Below are positions 24,397-36,700 of a DNA stretch of 64,000 nucleotides, piece by piece. Where the stretch lies: contig WIXG01000002.1 in assembly GCA_009869945.1 (NCBI GenBank), forward strand, positions 310,001-374,000, written 5' to 3'. Below the pieces are notes generated by a model. That model was not told the origin of the DNA and ran no database searches. It saw only the letters and a list, made by a program, of their open reading frames with translations. Source of the DNA: Mesaphorura yosii. Its lineage: Eukaryota > Arthropoda > Collembola > Poduromorpha > Tullbergiidae. The stretch's first letter is position 1; each line of letters begins with the position of its first letter. The translations under genes were made by a program, and so were the position numbers.

Positions 24397-25929
24397 TTTC
24401 AACGCGGTTTAACATGTGAACCGGTATAACCAACAACAGGTTACCAATGATTTCAGCTGCTAAGTGCATTCGCTCGTTGGCCAGTGTTAATTCTTGTGGT
24501 ACTTTAGCACTTTTGTGTGTACGTACTTGACTTTCTCGTGTGTACATAAGCAGAGGCGGCGTAACGTAAATGCGTATTGTTTATGGAGCGAAAATCTTCA
24601 GCACTGGTTAGTATGCACTTGATCCCGGTGTTGTTTGCTGGATAACTTAGTTGGTGTCTTCATAAATCTTACGCCAAATCCTTCCAAAGATGCTTGTACA
24701 CGTGTTCCACAGGTTCCACTCACCAAAATCCACCCGCGTCATGTTTAATTAATTAATTAAAGGAGAACACGTTTAAATTCGTGCAAAGCGAAATTGCGTA
24801 TAGGTTCTACCTTGAACGATGGCCCAACTCAACCTGAATCCTCTGTAATGCAAACACTACGACTTTAGGGCTTTTATGAGAACCCCAGCGTACGGACTTG
24901 CAGACTCGGCTTTCAAAGGCACAAGCAGGCAGGCGTGTAGTCGTTAACAGGCTTGGAGTTGAATAGGAGCCATGTTGAGTACACTGGCAATGGCTTTGGC
25001 TTGGCTTTTGCTTACGCTTGCATCCCACCGCACCGCCGCGCCGGTAGAGCGACCCAACTCACTCATGACTCAGTGCTTTTTAGCACTACTGCTAAACTCT
25101 TAATAACTATGCATCCCCCTCCTCTGTTCTCTACTACAACTACGACTACCAAGCGCTAACTCTCTGTATACTGTCACTGCTTAACTGAGGCTCGAGGTGC
25201 GTACGAGACTGGGATACTTTTTGCGATGATAAACAGGCTCAGGCTCTTACCGCCGTGCCGCTTGGGTGCACCCGTCGCGTTGCCCTCTCTACGGCCCTCT
25301 GTACACTGATGATTGGGTTTCGGGTGCGAGTAACCGCCTACAATCAAGAATCGAATCATGCTAAAAAACTTGGAGTGTTATGCAACGTGTGTAATAACAA
25401 TACAGAAACGTGATGTATTTGCTGATTCAACTCCTCAGCTCGTAACTCGTAGTACTACTTTCATTTCCTACTCTAGTCAATGGGCTTGCATGCCAGGCAC
25501 GGCATGGAGATTTTTGCCGGACGGAACGGACGTTACATAGAATTGTGAATGTGTGAATATGTGAAATTGAGAGCTTATGATTCAGAATCAGACCATTGAA
25601 ATCCGCTAATACTTTTGGTCATCACTTGAGAAGAAAACATTGCGTCGTTGTTCGTCATCGTGAGCAGGGAGTTTTAGATCGTCATGTGTTTCAATGTAAA
25701 ACAGAGACTCTAAATCAGTGAATCAGTGGTAGAATTTTGGAACTGCAGTAGATTTAGAAGCGTAGTATTAGTTTAGTGAACTGCTGACCTTTGCAACTGA
25801 CCGACTGACGCATGGAGTGACGAGTGACCTGCTTTCGATTCAGGAATTCCATTCGTCTAATCGTATTCATTTGTTAGCCGCACGTGCAGAAAGTTTAAAC
25901 GCAAATTCTTCAAATACACAAACATCAAA
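24397..25929. promoter_or_regulatory. Head-to-head promoter region PCIF1/EPT1
   Basis: About 1.5 kb between the divergent start codons. The 5' UTRs and promoters of both genes must lie here. A perfect TTAATTAATTAATTAA run sits near 24744. No TATA box could be assigned with confidence and no additional gene was recognised. Confidence 0.5.
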
Positions 25930-28250
25930 ATGGGGCGTCTAGAAGTTGAATACCTGGGCGTTGAACAGCTCCAAGGGTTCGACAATTATAAGGTAAGTGA
26001 CTGGATAAGAAAATGATTCCTGTGCTTAATTGAGTTGGCCTTTTGATTTTGCAGTATTCCTCGATGGATACAAGCCCTCTCAGTAATTATGTGATGCACC
26101 CGTTCTGGAATGCAGTCGTAAAGGTGCGTAACCTTAATTCGTGTCGAACACATTGGGAATATCATTGGAAAAACTTATGTGGGAATCTGCTTCTTTCAGT
26201 TATGTCCGATGTGGGTAGCGCCAAACCTCCTTACTTTCGCTGGCTTCCTCTTCACAGTGGCAAACTTCGTTCTCCTAAGTATTTACGATTATAGTTTTCA
26301 CGCAGCCGATGGGGATCCTGCCCATCCACCCGTACCAAATTGGGTTTGGCTGGTTGCTGCCTTCAATTTGTTTATGGCACATACGTTGGGTAGGTCTCAG
26401 TCGTCTCGAGCTTAAATTACTCAGAAAACCTATCAGTCATTGTTTACCTTCGTAATTTTTAGATGGCATTGACGGAAAGCAAGCCAGGCGTACGGGTTCT
26501 TCCGGCCCCTTGGGAGAATTGTTCGACCACGGACTAGATTCCTGGACCACTGTATTTATTCCAACTGGGCTGTATTCTGTGTTTGGTCAAGGAAAATTAA
26601 GCATACCAATACATAGAATGTTTGGATGCTACTGGAACGTATTTTTCAATTTCATCTTTTCGCATTGGGAAAAATATAATACTGGTGTGCTTTATTTGCC
26701 GTGGGGTTACGATGCTTCCATGCTGGTGAGCTGATTTTATGGACTGAGATCTTTTAGGGACCGCCTAAATTAAATTGACCTAAATTCCAACATATTTACG
26801 TTTAGGTGTGCTTTTTGGTCTTCATCGTGAGCTTTTTCGGCGGACACGATATTTGGAAGTTTTACTTATTTGGAAGCCAATACACTTGTGGCAATTTGGT
26901 AGAAGTAATGCTGTATGCTGGATCAATCGGCCTGTCGATGCCTGTAGCAATTTATAACGTATACAGGTAAGCATTGTAATTGTCACCCTCGCTATCCTCA
27001 GTGTTTACTTAAATTGTGCAACTAATAATTACTATTGGCTTATTGATTTCTGTTAGGGCGTACAAAGACGGAACTGGAAAAATGAGACCTTTCCTTGAAG
27101 CAGCAAGACCACTTTACTCATCAATTATTTTGATGATCGTAACAACATTATGGGTCTTCTGCTCGCCCTGTGACATTCTTGACAAAGAGCCACGGACGTT
27201 CTTCTACATGATGGGAACAGTATTTTCACACATCTGCTGTCGATTGATTGTGGCGCAAATGAGTAATACGCGATGTGAAGGGTTTGACTGGTTACTATTT
27301 CCAACCACTGGACTGACTCTTGTGGCATTAATATTTCGGCCTGGTCTGAACTTCGAAGTGCCAGCTGTTTATACACTCGCAATTTTATCAACCCTTGCTC
27401 AAATTCACTACGGTGTTTGCGTGGTAAGTGCTCGTGCCTGGTATAAAAAAATTTCAGTAAATCGCAGTTGACTTAAATTTATTTAAAACTTTATTCAACA
27501 GGTTCGTCAAATGTGTAGGTAAGATGACTCTCCTGAAGACAGACGTTGTTATTGTTCATTTTCGGCAGGTGTGGGGTATTTTCCCTGCAACGAAATTGTG
27601 TTTTCGTTGAAAGTTTACTGATGAAGGCGTGTTTATTGATTGTAGGCGTACTCTAATTTTTGTTTGACAGTTGAACACTTGAGCAGTTTGACAGATAAAA
27701 TTAGTTTGGTTAGTGAAATGCAGAACTGCTCAAGTGCTCCACTGCCAAGTCAAAATCTGAGTACCCCTTACGTATTGACATACTTTCTTAATCTGGTCTG
27801 CGGAGCATAATTTGCCCATCTCCTGTTTGCTTGCGCTTGATAGCATCCGTTGAAGCGTAGCCTTAGGGTTGCCACCTGAGTGGAAGGAAGTTACAAATGA
27901 TTAAGATAATGTGCTTTCATGACAGGCAAAACTGATATGCTAGACCATTTTCGGTCTCCATTCGGCTTGCAAAAATCCGGTTTGATTCATCTTTCTCTTC
28001 TGATCCATTATCCGCGTTCGGTAGAACTTTGTAATAGTCTAGCAAGTTCCTAGATTGGATTGGTCTACTCAATTGAAAAGGGACACGAATGCCAGAGAAC
28101 CACCAGAACTGAAGACTAATCCTAATTCGACTCGCGCGCAAGAAAAATCTCATTTCATTTGAGCACATGAGTTTAAAATTGTATGCTCCTTGTATTTTTT
28201 TCAGACACTTCCGAATTGACTGTTTTCATATCAAGGATCGGAGCGATTGA
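25930..28250 (+). CDS. EPT1/SELENOI: Ethanolaminephosphotransferase 1, possible selenoprotein
   Basis: Eight coding exons, 25930-25992, 26055-26123, 26200-26389, 26463-26725, 26806-26966, 27057-27423, 27502-27518 and 28205-28250, give 391 residues. The product transfers phosphoethanolamine from CDP-ethanolamine to diacylglycerol in the ER/Golgi membrane, the last step of the Kennedy pathway. The CDP-alcohol phosphotransferase signature DGx2ARx8Gx3Dx3D is exact (Asp111 to Asp133). [28 protein letters not shown] and SHWEKYNTG match EPT1 better than CEPT1/CHPT1. About eight hydrophobic membrane segments are visible. Exon 7 is a 17-nt microexon. The protein ends ...DRSD followed by TGA, close to the site where vertebrate SELENOI has Ser-Asp-Sec; six more codons (LLDDSA) precede a second TGA at 28269. 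Confidence 0.95.
27519..28204 (+). other. Last intron of EPT1
   Basis: A 686-bp intron between the 17-nt microexon and the last exon (donor GTAAGA, acceptor TTTTTTTCAG). If retained, translation would stop at once (AGG TAA). No other gene seen inside. Confidence 0.75.
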
Positions 28251-29604
28251 CTATTGGACGACAGCGCATGAGAAAATTGACCACTAATATGAACTGAACC
28301 ACCACCATGGACGGCATGGAGAGAAGAGAAGGAGATACACCACAAGGAGATTATGGATTAGTTTTTAGAAATCAGTTCATTTTGTCATGCGTTGTCGCCT
28401 CGTAGCCCCTAGGTTAAAATAGACAATAATGCCTTGAATTCTGTTGAATTTATTCGGTAAATGCCAATGCAAGGAATCACTTCATCCACTCCGGTATTTA
28501 GAAAACGTGCAGCTTCGTCGCACAGTAATAATGAAATGAATAGCTTTACACACCCCCATAATTACAGTTTTGCAGAATTGAATTGTAGACTCGATGTGAT
28601 TCGTGCATTTTGCATTTACTATTCACAAAATAGGTTTATAAACGTTGTTTTACTTTGCTATGCCTCTGTTATGTTGTATAGTTAATGCAATTATTATGTT
28701 TTGTTAACTTTGCCATTGTTCTCTTGCTATCTCTTCCTGTACATTCTCTTTCCAGACTGGTGTTAAACTCCATACGCCATGGTTTATGGTGATGCGTCTA
28801 CGTCGAATTAACCAAGTCTTCTTTTCGATACCAGCCTTGCTGTATATGGGTTGATGGTGATATTTCTTAATGTGAAGGAGATATTTTTCTACGTTCCTTA
28901 CTCTGCTGTAGTAAAATTCCTAGTCGCCCTAGAGTATTAGAAAACCATCAGTAAACTTCGGCAACTCGATCGGTTTCTGGTTTATTCTGATTTCTTTAGC
29001 CTGTGAGCCTGTAAATTAACTAATAATTAGTAAATAGACTAACTACGCATAGACCACGCGAAAATTGTACCTCGATTGCTCATTTTTGAGTTGATGTATG
29101 GCAAAATGAGAAATGTACGTATCTTCTTGTTCTTCCTAATCATACTCGTCGGCGTAGGCCAAGACTTTTGGTGGTGATCGCTGTAACTTCAAAGACAAGA
29201 CAAATAACTCTTTAAAATATGCCTTTTTATTTTAAGCTGAAAATAATAAAGGATAAATAAATACAATGTTATGAACAAATAACCAAATTAAATATCAAAA
29301 TTAACATTAAATTAATAAATGCGACACAGAGCAGACTGGAACAAAGCAACGCTGAGATTACATTTTGAATTTTTACGTGCGCGTGCTTGAGATTTTGTGA
29401 CCACAATCGGGCGGAGCAGAAGGCTATGGCACTATAAATTACATCAAGATGGAACTATTTTCTAGCCTACGACAGGAATAATTCAGAATTCAGCTATTGC
29501 ATTGCTTGAACTGGAACAAGGAACAATAAATAAATGATAATAACATTTTTGGCTTGGAACTGGAATCATAGAATTCTCCTCTCCTCTCTCGCGTGCAGCC
29601 TTGA
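28251..29604. other. 3' UTR region between convergent genes
   Basis: About 1.35 kb between the EPT1 stop (+) and the stop of the secreted-protein gene (-). AATAAA at 29245-29250 could end the + transcript and its complement TTTATT at 29226-29231 the - transcript, so the two ends may overlap. This is also where a SECIS element would be expected if EPT1 uses selenocysteine; I could not identify one by eye. Confidence 0.5.
29226..29231 (-). terminator. Poly(A) signal for the secreted His/Asp-rich protein
   Basis: AATAAA on the minus strand, about 375 nt after the stop codon at 29605. Confidence 0.4.
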
Positions 29605-30784
29605 TTAATGTCTGGGCCTCGACGTCAGGCGAAACACGGTCTCCACTCCTTTGACATTCACGCTCACTGTTTTGACCCCGTGCTCAAGTCGGTCTAAATA
29701 GTTTGTGAAACTGTCGACGATGTTCCTGTAAATCAATCGAGTAAAAACAACTGATTAGCGTGTAAATGTGTAAAGGCCAAACGGCGCATTTCGCTTTCGC
29801 AATTTATGAATGGAATATTTCCAATTTACAAGAACTCTATTAATCTATTAATAGAATGATATCATCGTTTTCTTTAAGGCGGAGCAGAATGAATGAAAAC
29901 AGCATCTAAGATCACTCAATCGCAGTATACGAGCATTCGTCGTTTTATGGGCAAGATAAGAAAACTACTCGAGTAAATTATTTTCGCTCGCATCGTAGCG
30001 TAATTAAATTGACCATGAATGTCAGCTTAGTCAACTAGTCAACTTACATGTATTTCTCGACCTGGCCTTCTGGCGTCTTGGCGTACCGCACAATGAACCA
30101 CAAATCACTTGGCAGCTGATACGCGTACACGTCGTGAATAGGCTTAAAGTTGCTGTTTGATGGTCGGATGTGTTTCTCAAACGCTTGTGTCAGCGCGACG
30201 TCTTCGTCCAGCTGCTCCGGTTCATTATTGACTGCGTCGTCTTCTGAGGAGTGATCGGACCGCATGAGATACGCATGGCGGCCGCCGTCATCATCATCGT
30301 CGTAATTATCATCGAGGGCGGCGGCTGCGGCTGCATGCTTGTGCTTATTTCTGTTTCGATTTCGATGCTCGTTCCGCGTGGCTTTGACTCTGCTCCGTGA
30401 AGAGCCGCTGCCAATGCCGCTGTCACCAGAAGATTGTCGTCTTCTCGGTAAAAGTGTGCCATCGCTATTCTCGGCTGCATTTGCCTCAGCATCGCCATTC
30501 GCATCGACTGCGTCTGCATCTGTCTCAGTGTCTGTCGTCGTGGCTGCTGTTGACTTGAAATGATGGTGGTGGCTGTGACCGTGACTCCGCTGTCTTCTGC
30601 TCCCGCTTCCGTGGTGCGGGTGTCCCGAAACAATGGCGATTGAGAGCAGAGCAGTGAAAGTGATCAGAACCTGCAGGTGATGGGAAAAATTTCATTTTAA
30701 ATTGAGAAAGAGCTTTCAGTTCAGAGTTTATCAAGCCATACTCACAAATTGGTAACTACAAAATTTGAAAGTGCTATTTTTCAT
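29605..30784 (-). CDS. Secreted His/Asp/Ala-rich protein, function unknown
   Basis: Three coding exons, 30784-30746, 30670-30048 and 29725-29605, give 260 residues. The first two exons together build a signal peptide (MKNSTFKFCSYQF joined to VLITFTALLSIAIVSG). The middle is low complexity: His/Ser/Gly-rich (HSHHHH), an Asp/Ala-rich stretch, an Arg-rich patch with an RRR run, then poly-Ala and a poly-Asp run. The last about 90 residues look folded, from ALTQAFEKHIRP through AYQLPSDLWFIVRYAKTPEG to the basic end RLTSRPRH, with no cysteines. I recognise no family. A secreted or extracellular-matrix role is plausible; the His- and Asp-rich stretches could bind metal ions, but that is speculation. 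Confidence 0.75.
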
Positions 30785-33700
30785 GCGAGTGAGAACAGGA
30801 AGGCGAAAGCGAGATGAAAATGACGTAATTCGCAGATTATCTAAATTCTTCTTTAAGAATAATTTGAAAATCGTAACCACTTTCCTGTGTCTTGTGCGTC
30901 ATTGAGTGGCACACAAGATTTTACCTGGCGAGTCTAACTCGCAAGAACATCCTGGTTGGTCAAAAAGAGCGTAAAGACAGAAACCAAAAGCCAGCGTGCA
31001 ACGAGAAACACAATGACCACGGCTAATTTGGTTACGTAAATTAACTAGATGAAGTGTTCTGTCAACACAGTCAACAGCTTCATGTGGCTACGGCATTGCG
31101 TGTGATGCTCAAATGCCAAATGCTCATCGTTTAATTAAGTCAACAGAACGAGTACGCAACAGGACACCTGCGTTCGCCCTCGCCCATTCATTTTGAGTTT
31201 TTTTGAGCATTTTGAAGGCCTGCTCGGTCGCATTATAATAAGTTACGAGCGTCATCATTTTTTCTCGCGTTAATCGTAAAGGCGTGTACCGTAGGCTTCA
31301 AGGCATCAGCATCAGGTGAACTTGCTCTGGTGAGATCATCTTTTAATCCTTATTTACACAATCTATGTGCAATGATCATGTGTATTCGGCAAAATGTGAA
31401 GAAATTAAGCCGAATTGAGGACGAGACATCAAATTCGCGTGTGAGCTTGACATTTTGAGGCCAAAACTGACTCACAAGACAAGAAGCTTGGTGCCAGTGA
31501 CAATAAAAGGGATGACAGACTCCTGCGAAAAGCAAACTCGAGACACAAAAACAAAGCAAGGGCACAGCGCTTTTACGCTTTTTACGTTTATAACTTTTCT
31601 GTCGCCACAATTCTTGTCGCATACCAAAAATAGTCAAACTAACTTTAGAGTCGTCAATCTGGAGCCTGGAAATTACGAGACCGTCTGTCGCTTTACAAGT
31701 ATGAGTTGAGCATTAGCCTTAGCGGTTTATAGAAATTAATGGTTTAGGTTCAAATCCAAGCTCTGCTCTCCGTTAAGTCCATTTACGTTACTTTACTGAT
31801 GTTTGAACATTCCGGAGCCATGAGGTCACCTTCGTAAATGGTAAATCGTTCAGCGTCCTGTCCACTGCACGCTATTTGTAAAAATGAATGCACAGCATGT
31901 AAATGCATGCAAAAGTGATGACCTAATATTTAACCTGACATGGCATAACATGCGACGATTTCGTTTCGTGGGAATCCATTTCTATTCAAGTTCCAGCAGT
32001 GTTCATTTCTGTATGACTGACTGCGAATGCATAAAATATTTCAGCGTCGGCTCCATAATTCAAGCAATTATGGTCTTGTGCGTAAATGCCTGTCAAGTAG
32101 GCATTTTGGTACTTTATGGTTCAATGCACGATCGGACCATTGCAACTTGCAAGTTTGGCCGGTACGAACACAGGAAGTGAAAATTAGCATTAGCACGCGA
32201 TGATGTAACGACAATTTATGGCTTTACGGCAGAGAATTCAGCAGCAGAGCTTGACTCTTAATAGTAAGCGAATATTTCCAATAACTTTGCAATGAGATCG
32301 AATCAGGTCACTCGAGTCGAAAGTCAAGAATGTCGAATCACGAGCAAAACACGCCCTCCCACTGACAGCGACAACGACAAGCTGATGTTTGCTATTTGCT
32401 ATTTGCTATTTTTCTGCACAAAATAACACAGCAGAGCACGATGTCAGTCAGTGATGTTCATCGCATAATTCATGTGTGAGTCACAAAATCCGCATTCATC
32501 CATTTCTCGATAACATTTTCGCACTTCTTTGCACTTTCCACTATACATATTCAAATGTTGCAGTGTACGTGTAATTGATGAAGTATCATTAATCTACTGC
32601 GATGCGATGCAAGGTGCCCCGATCGGCGCAGTGAAATTCAAGCATCAAGACCAAACACCGAAACACCGAAGGATCAGCTCTGAGCTGAGCTGTCGAAGCT
32701 TGAGCTCGCGTTCGGGATGAAAGTACTCAAAATATCATTAATCATTAGCACGGCGTACGGCACAGCCTACACAATCAGTTTCACACTTCTTCCTTACAAT
32801 TCGGCTGATTATGAACCCATTCAGAACTCCACTGAGCCGACAGTCTTTGTGCATGGCACTGCAGTGCCATGCAGAGAAAATGAGTTGGCATTTTTTGACA
32901 TTTCAGATTTCATGCCGGTGAAGGCAATGAGATGATGGCCATGCCATGAAAGACTTGAGATTAATCTCCTAGATGAGAAGAAAGAGGAAGAATGAGGAAG
33001 GAAGTTGTGCGTACGCGTACGTAAATTAGATGTCATTGCCATTGCCAATAATGCTTAATTAGTGGAATGGTTTCTGTCGCTGGCGGTTGCAGCTACCACT
33101 GCCGAATCTATGAATCTTAACATGTCAGGTCGGAGGAAGCAAAAGTAGAAGCTTAGAAGCGAAGGAAATTTAGATTGCAAATGAAAACATTAATACACAA
33201 TGAAACACGGCAAGGCAGGTTAATCTGTTACGGGAGTCAATTAATAATGTATCAGTCATTGCCCTGAATAAAGCACGGAGAACATGCAACCTATCTCTTT
33301 TGTGTGTAGGCGTAGGTGTTAGCGTATCAATAAGCAGGTAGGTTTAGGAACTGGACCAAAGAGCGAATGAATGAATGAGATGATAAGAAAATACGAACTC
33401 GGCACTAACCACAAATAGTGTGATTCCTGCTCCAGTTCTGGAAGATTTGACAAGTCCCATTGTGAATTTTGTATGTTTCCGACGCTGGCTTGCTTAACTG
33501 CTTTCAAAACAAGCAGAACAGTTAAGTAAGTTATTAACGAAGCGTCCGTTTAGACTGTATTTCAATAGGCTTATGGCACAGAACTTCAGAATTCTTACCG
33601 ATTTCGTTGTTTAAATGCGAAATTAGGAAGTTAGTCGAATAATGAGCGAATGAATGGGTGAATGGCCCGAATTCAAGACATTTCCCAAATTTTAGATTCG

Positions 33701-36700
33701 TCTCACGTTTCCCAGGGAGGAATAATTTGCAGAAACTATTTGTGTGCCTGTGACAATCCTTTGCTGGTTACACTTGTCAAAAGAAGATATAAGATTCACT
33801 ACTTTGTCGACTTTACCCACTGCCTTGACTCTTGACTCTCTGTCCACTTGCACAACAATTAAGAGCTAAGAAGAGAGTACAAGGCAATCCAGTCGTGTCG
33901 GAGTCGCTCCATGAACTGAACTGACTTTGGCTTTGGCTTACCCACTTTGCAGCCGAGCGGATGGGAAACTCCAACCGTGCATGCCTGCCTTCATAAATAA
34001 CAACCCATCACGAAACTGAGACGAGATCTGACTCCAACTGTGCTGCGCTGTGCCGAGCTGAAGTTAAGCCGGACTGCATTATAAAATACTAAGCATGCAA
34101 GATACAAACAGGCACCTTCAATGGAAGGCAAAAGGCGATCAGTGCTTTAATAATGCTTAACAACACCACGTAATATTTTAGCTTGGTGCTGTTGCTGAGT
34201 GCTGAGCGAACTTGTCACGTCAACCCAGCGCGTGATGAATGCATTTTGGTGTAATCTCACTTGCACGTAGTTTCTTCCGAATTATTTTAACCTGTAATTA
34301 TCTCGTTTCTTTCAAACGGTGGGCGGAGGAAGGCAGCGGTAGGGTCACTTTTATGGAATTTGTGGTCTCTTCCTGCTATTCTATGCTTCTATAAAAATGT
34401 ACCTGCCCCGTGATCCGGGTCGGTATTTTCATGTCTTTTTTTGGGCCCGGCCGATTACCTCAAAAGTCAAAATCTTCACTTCAATAAAACCAAACCAGCT
34501 CGGACGCAAACAACTTTTATGACTCGCGACTTGTGAATGTAAATTTTAATTCAAGTTTTTAGATTTCAGGTTTTTAGCACGAAGAATAAAGCAAGCACGC
34601 GAGCATTGTGACGTATGGAGACAAAGTCCAGTCAAGTCAGAATCAGTCTTTCAGGAAAAGAACTTGTGCTCTGAGTGGATTCAATTTAATTTCACGTCAA
34701 TTATGACTGCGGAGTAAACAAGCAGAACGCGAACGCTTCCTTTCTTGAAGCTGAAGCAAAATTGAATTGGCGTGCCATGATGGATGACAATTGGCAAATG
34801 ACGGATTGGTTCTTAATTTACTGCATTAAGCTAATAAAAGAGAAGAGAAAGAGCTCCATGACAGGAGCGAGCTTCAGTTTGAGATCGATGCATCAAAGTC
34901 CACGTCCAATTTCAAACAAGCAAAAAGGAAATGAAACTGGGAACCTTTTCTGCCGTGTCGTCTTTTAAGAAACAAACGAAGATTCTTTCCTTCTTTACTT
35001 TTTCGACCGTCCGACCTTAATTTTTTCAATTCCAATCCCATTACTGAATTACGAGTTGCTTGACATCATCGGTCAGTACGGTCAGCGGTCGCGGCCGTCT
35101 AATTTATCTCCAAGCAAGGCGGGTGGGTCAGCCTGATGTGAAAGATTTGGTAGATTTCGGGTGAACGTACAGAATTAAGCTGCGTTCCCTTCCTTATTGT
35201 TCTCGTCCGGCGTCCGAAGACCTGGTCTGGCCTGAAATATTACAAGAACACGAGAGACGACTCTGGCGAGGCGACAATGAACCGAAAGCTTGAGTTGGAG
35301 TGTAAAGATGAAGACAGATGAGGGTCTTTAACTTTGTAGAAAGGAACCTGCGAAAAGCAATTTATTTATGACGCAGTACGCTGCAAATGTTCATTCTGTT
35401 CCTGTTTCTGGACATTTACGAAATTCCATTGTCTCTTGTTTCACGAAGCTAAAGCCCGAGCAGAGTTTAGATTTGACGAATTCTGCTTTGCTTTCGGCGG
35501 CAGTCGGTGGTACGGCAGCAGTTGATGATCATGATAATGATTAGCATGAAAGAAGATGAAGATGATGATGCCATTTCCCATCGACCCATCTTCATCGTCA
35601 TTTTCGTATTCTTTTCCGAGCGCGGTGGTTAATAGTTCACTATCTCAAGAAAAATCTCTGTTCGAGTTTGAGTCTTGTATCATATTTTTACTTTTACGAT
35701 TACGGAACAAAACGCTGAACGCTGCAGCTGCATGAGATTTGCTTCCTAAGCAACACCATTTAAGTACTTGCCTTTTCTACAAGAATCGGCATTGAAAACA
35801 CTAAATCGCCAATTTTGACGATGCAGAAAACACAGAAATGCAAGTTGAATGAAGTGGTGAAGTCGCATTAGTTCATCGGTGGGAGATTCTGCACGCCAGT
35901 TTAATCGAAAGAGATTGGGACCACTTGTCCGTTGACCAGCCGATTTATAATTAACTCTGTGCCAACTGTCAAGTGCCAGTTGAAAATAATTAGTTTCTTG
36001 TCTCGCGTCCTGCTCGAGTTTTGTTGTAATCGAGTTTAATTCAAATCTCAAGAAGCTATGTGCTCTGCTTGAGAAAAGATTGTCTGCGATGGAAGTAAAT
36101 GGGAAGGCGAAACGTGAAACAAAAGAAAGCTTGCAGTCTGAAGCCTGTCTCATTTTGATCTCATCAATAGTAAAAGTAATAGGATTTCTTTTAATGTCTT
36201 ACACTACACTGCACTCGTGGAAGCGTTAAAGCCTTGCTCTGGCTGTATCGTTCACGGCCGAGCCAGTCTGCTGAAAGAAATATGCAGATTACATTATGCC
36301 AAAGTTAATCCAAGTTTGCAACAATCTTAATTCGTCGAGATCCTGCCTGTACGCTGCTTTTCTTGGCCACGTAGCCACGTTGTTTCATTATTATTGCAAA
36401 AATAACTATAAAAAGCCACTTCATTACTCCCGCGAGAGTTTCATTGAGCTCGTCATTCTCGTTCTGTGTTGTTCATTGTTCGTGGAATGTGGAAGAATGA
36501 AGAAAGCACGGAAGGGCAGTATGGGCACTGGCTGCACCGCCAGAGGAAGATCGCCATGAAAAATAAAAGAGTACAAAATTAAATTACTTTTATTCATACG
36601 AAATGGCAGAAAGCATATTGTAATAATTTATGACCATATTATCTAATCTGGGGCTTTACGAGTTACGACTTCGGCTAGCGCACTCTCGGGCGGTCGTAGT

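Noticed and set aside
27424..27471. Read-through end of EPT1 after HYGVCV (VSARAWYKK...)
   Set aside because: A GTAAGT donor lies right at the join, and splicing to VRQMC and HFRIDCF restores the family's C-terminus.
28776..28835. Second SECIS-like spacing (GTGATG, AA 12 nt later, CGAT)
   Set aside because: The two arms that should form helix II do not pair.
28851..28886. Stem-loop with TGAT, AA after 13 nt and a purine-rich 3' arm, a possible SECIS for EPT1
   Set aside because: The pairing is short with a bulge, and no GA sits at the expected place on the 3' arm to form the quartet of non-Watson-Crick pairs.
31735..31765. GGTTCAAATCC, resembling a tRNA B box
   Set aside because: No matching T-stem, D-arm or acceptor stem around it.
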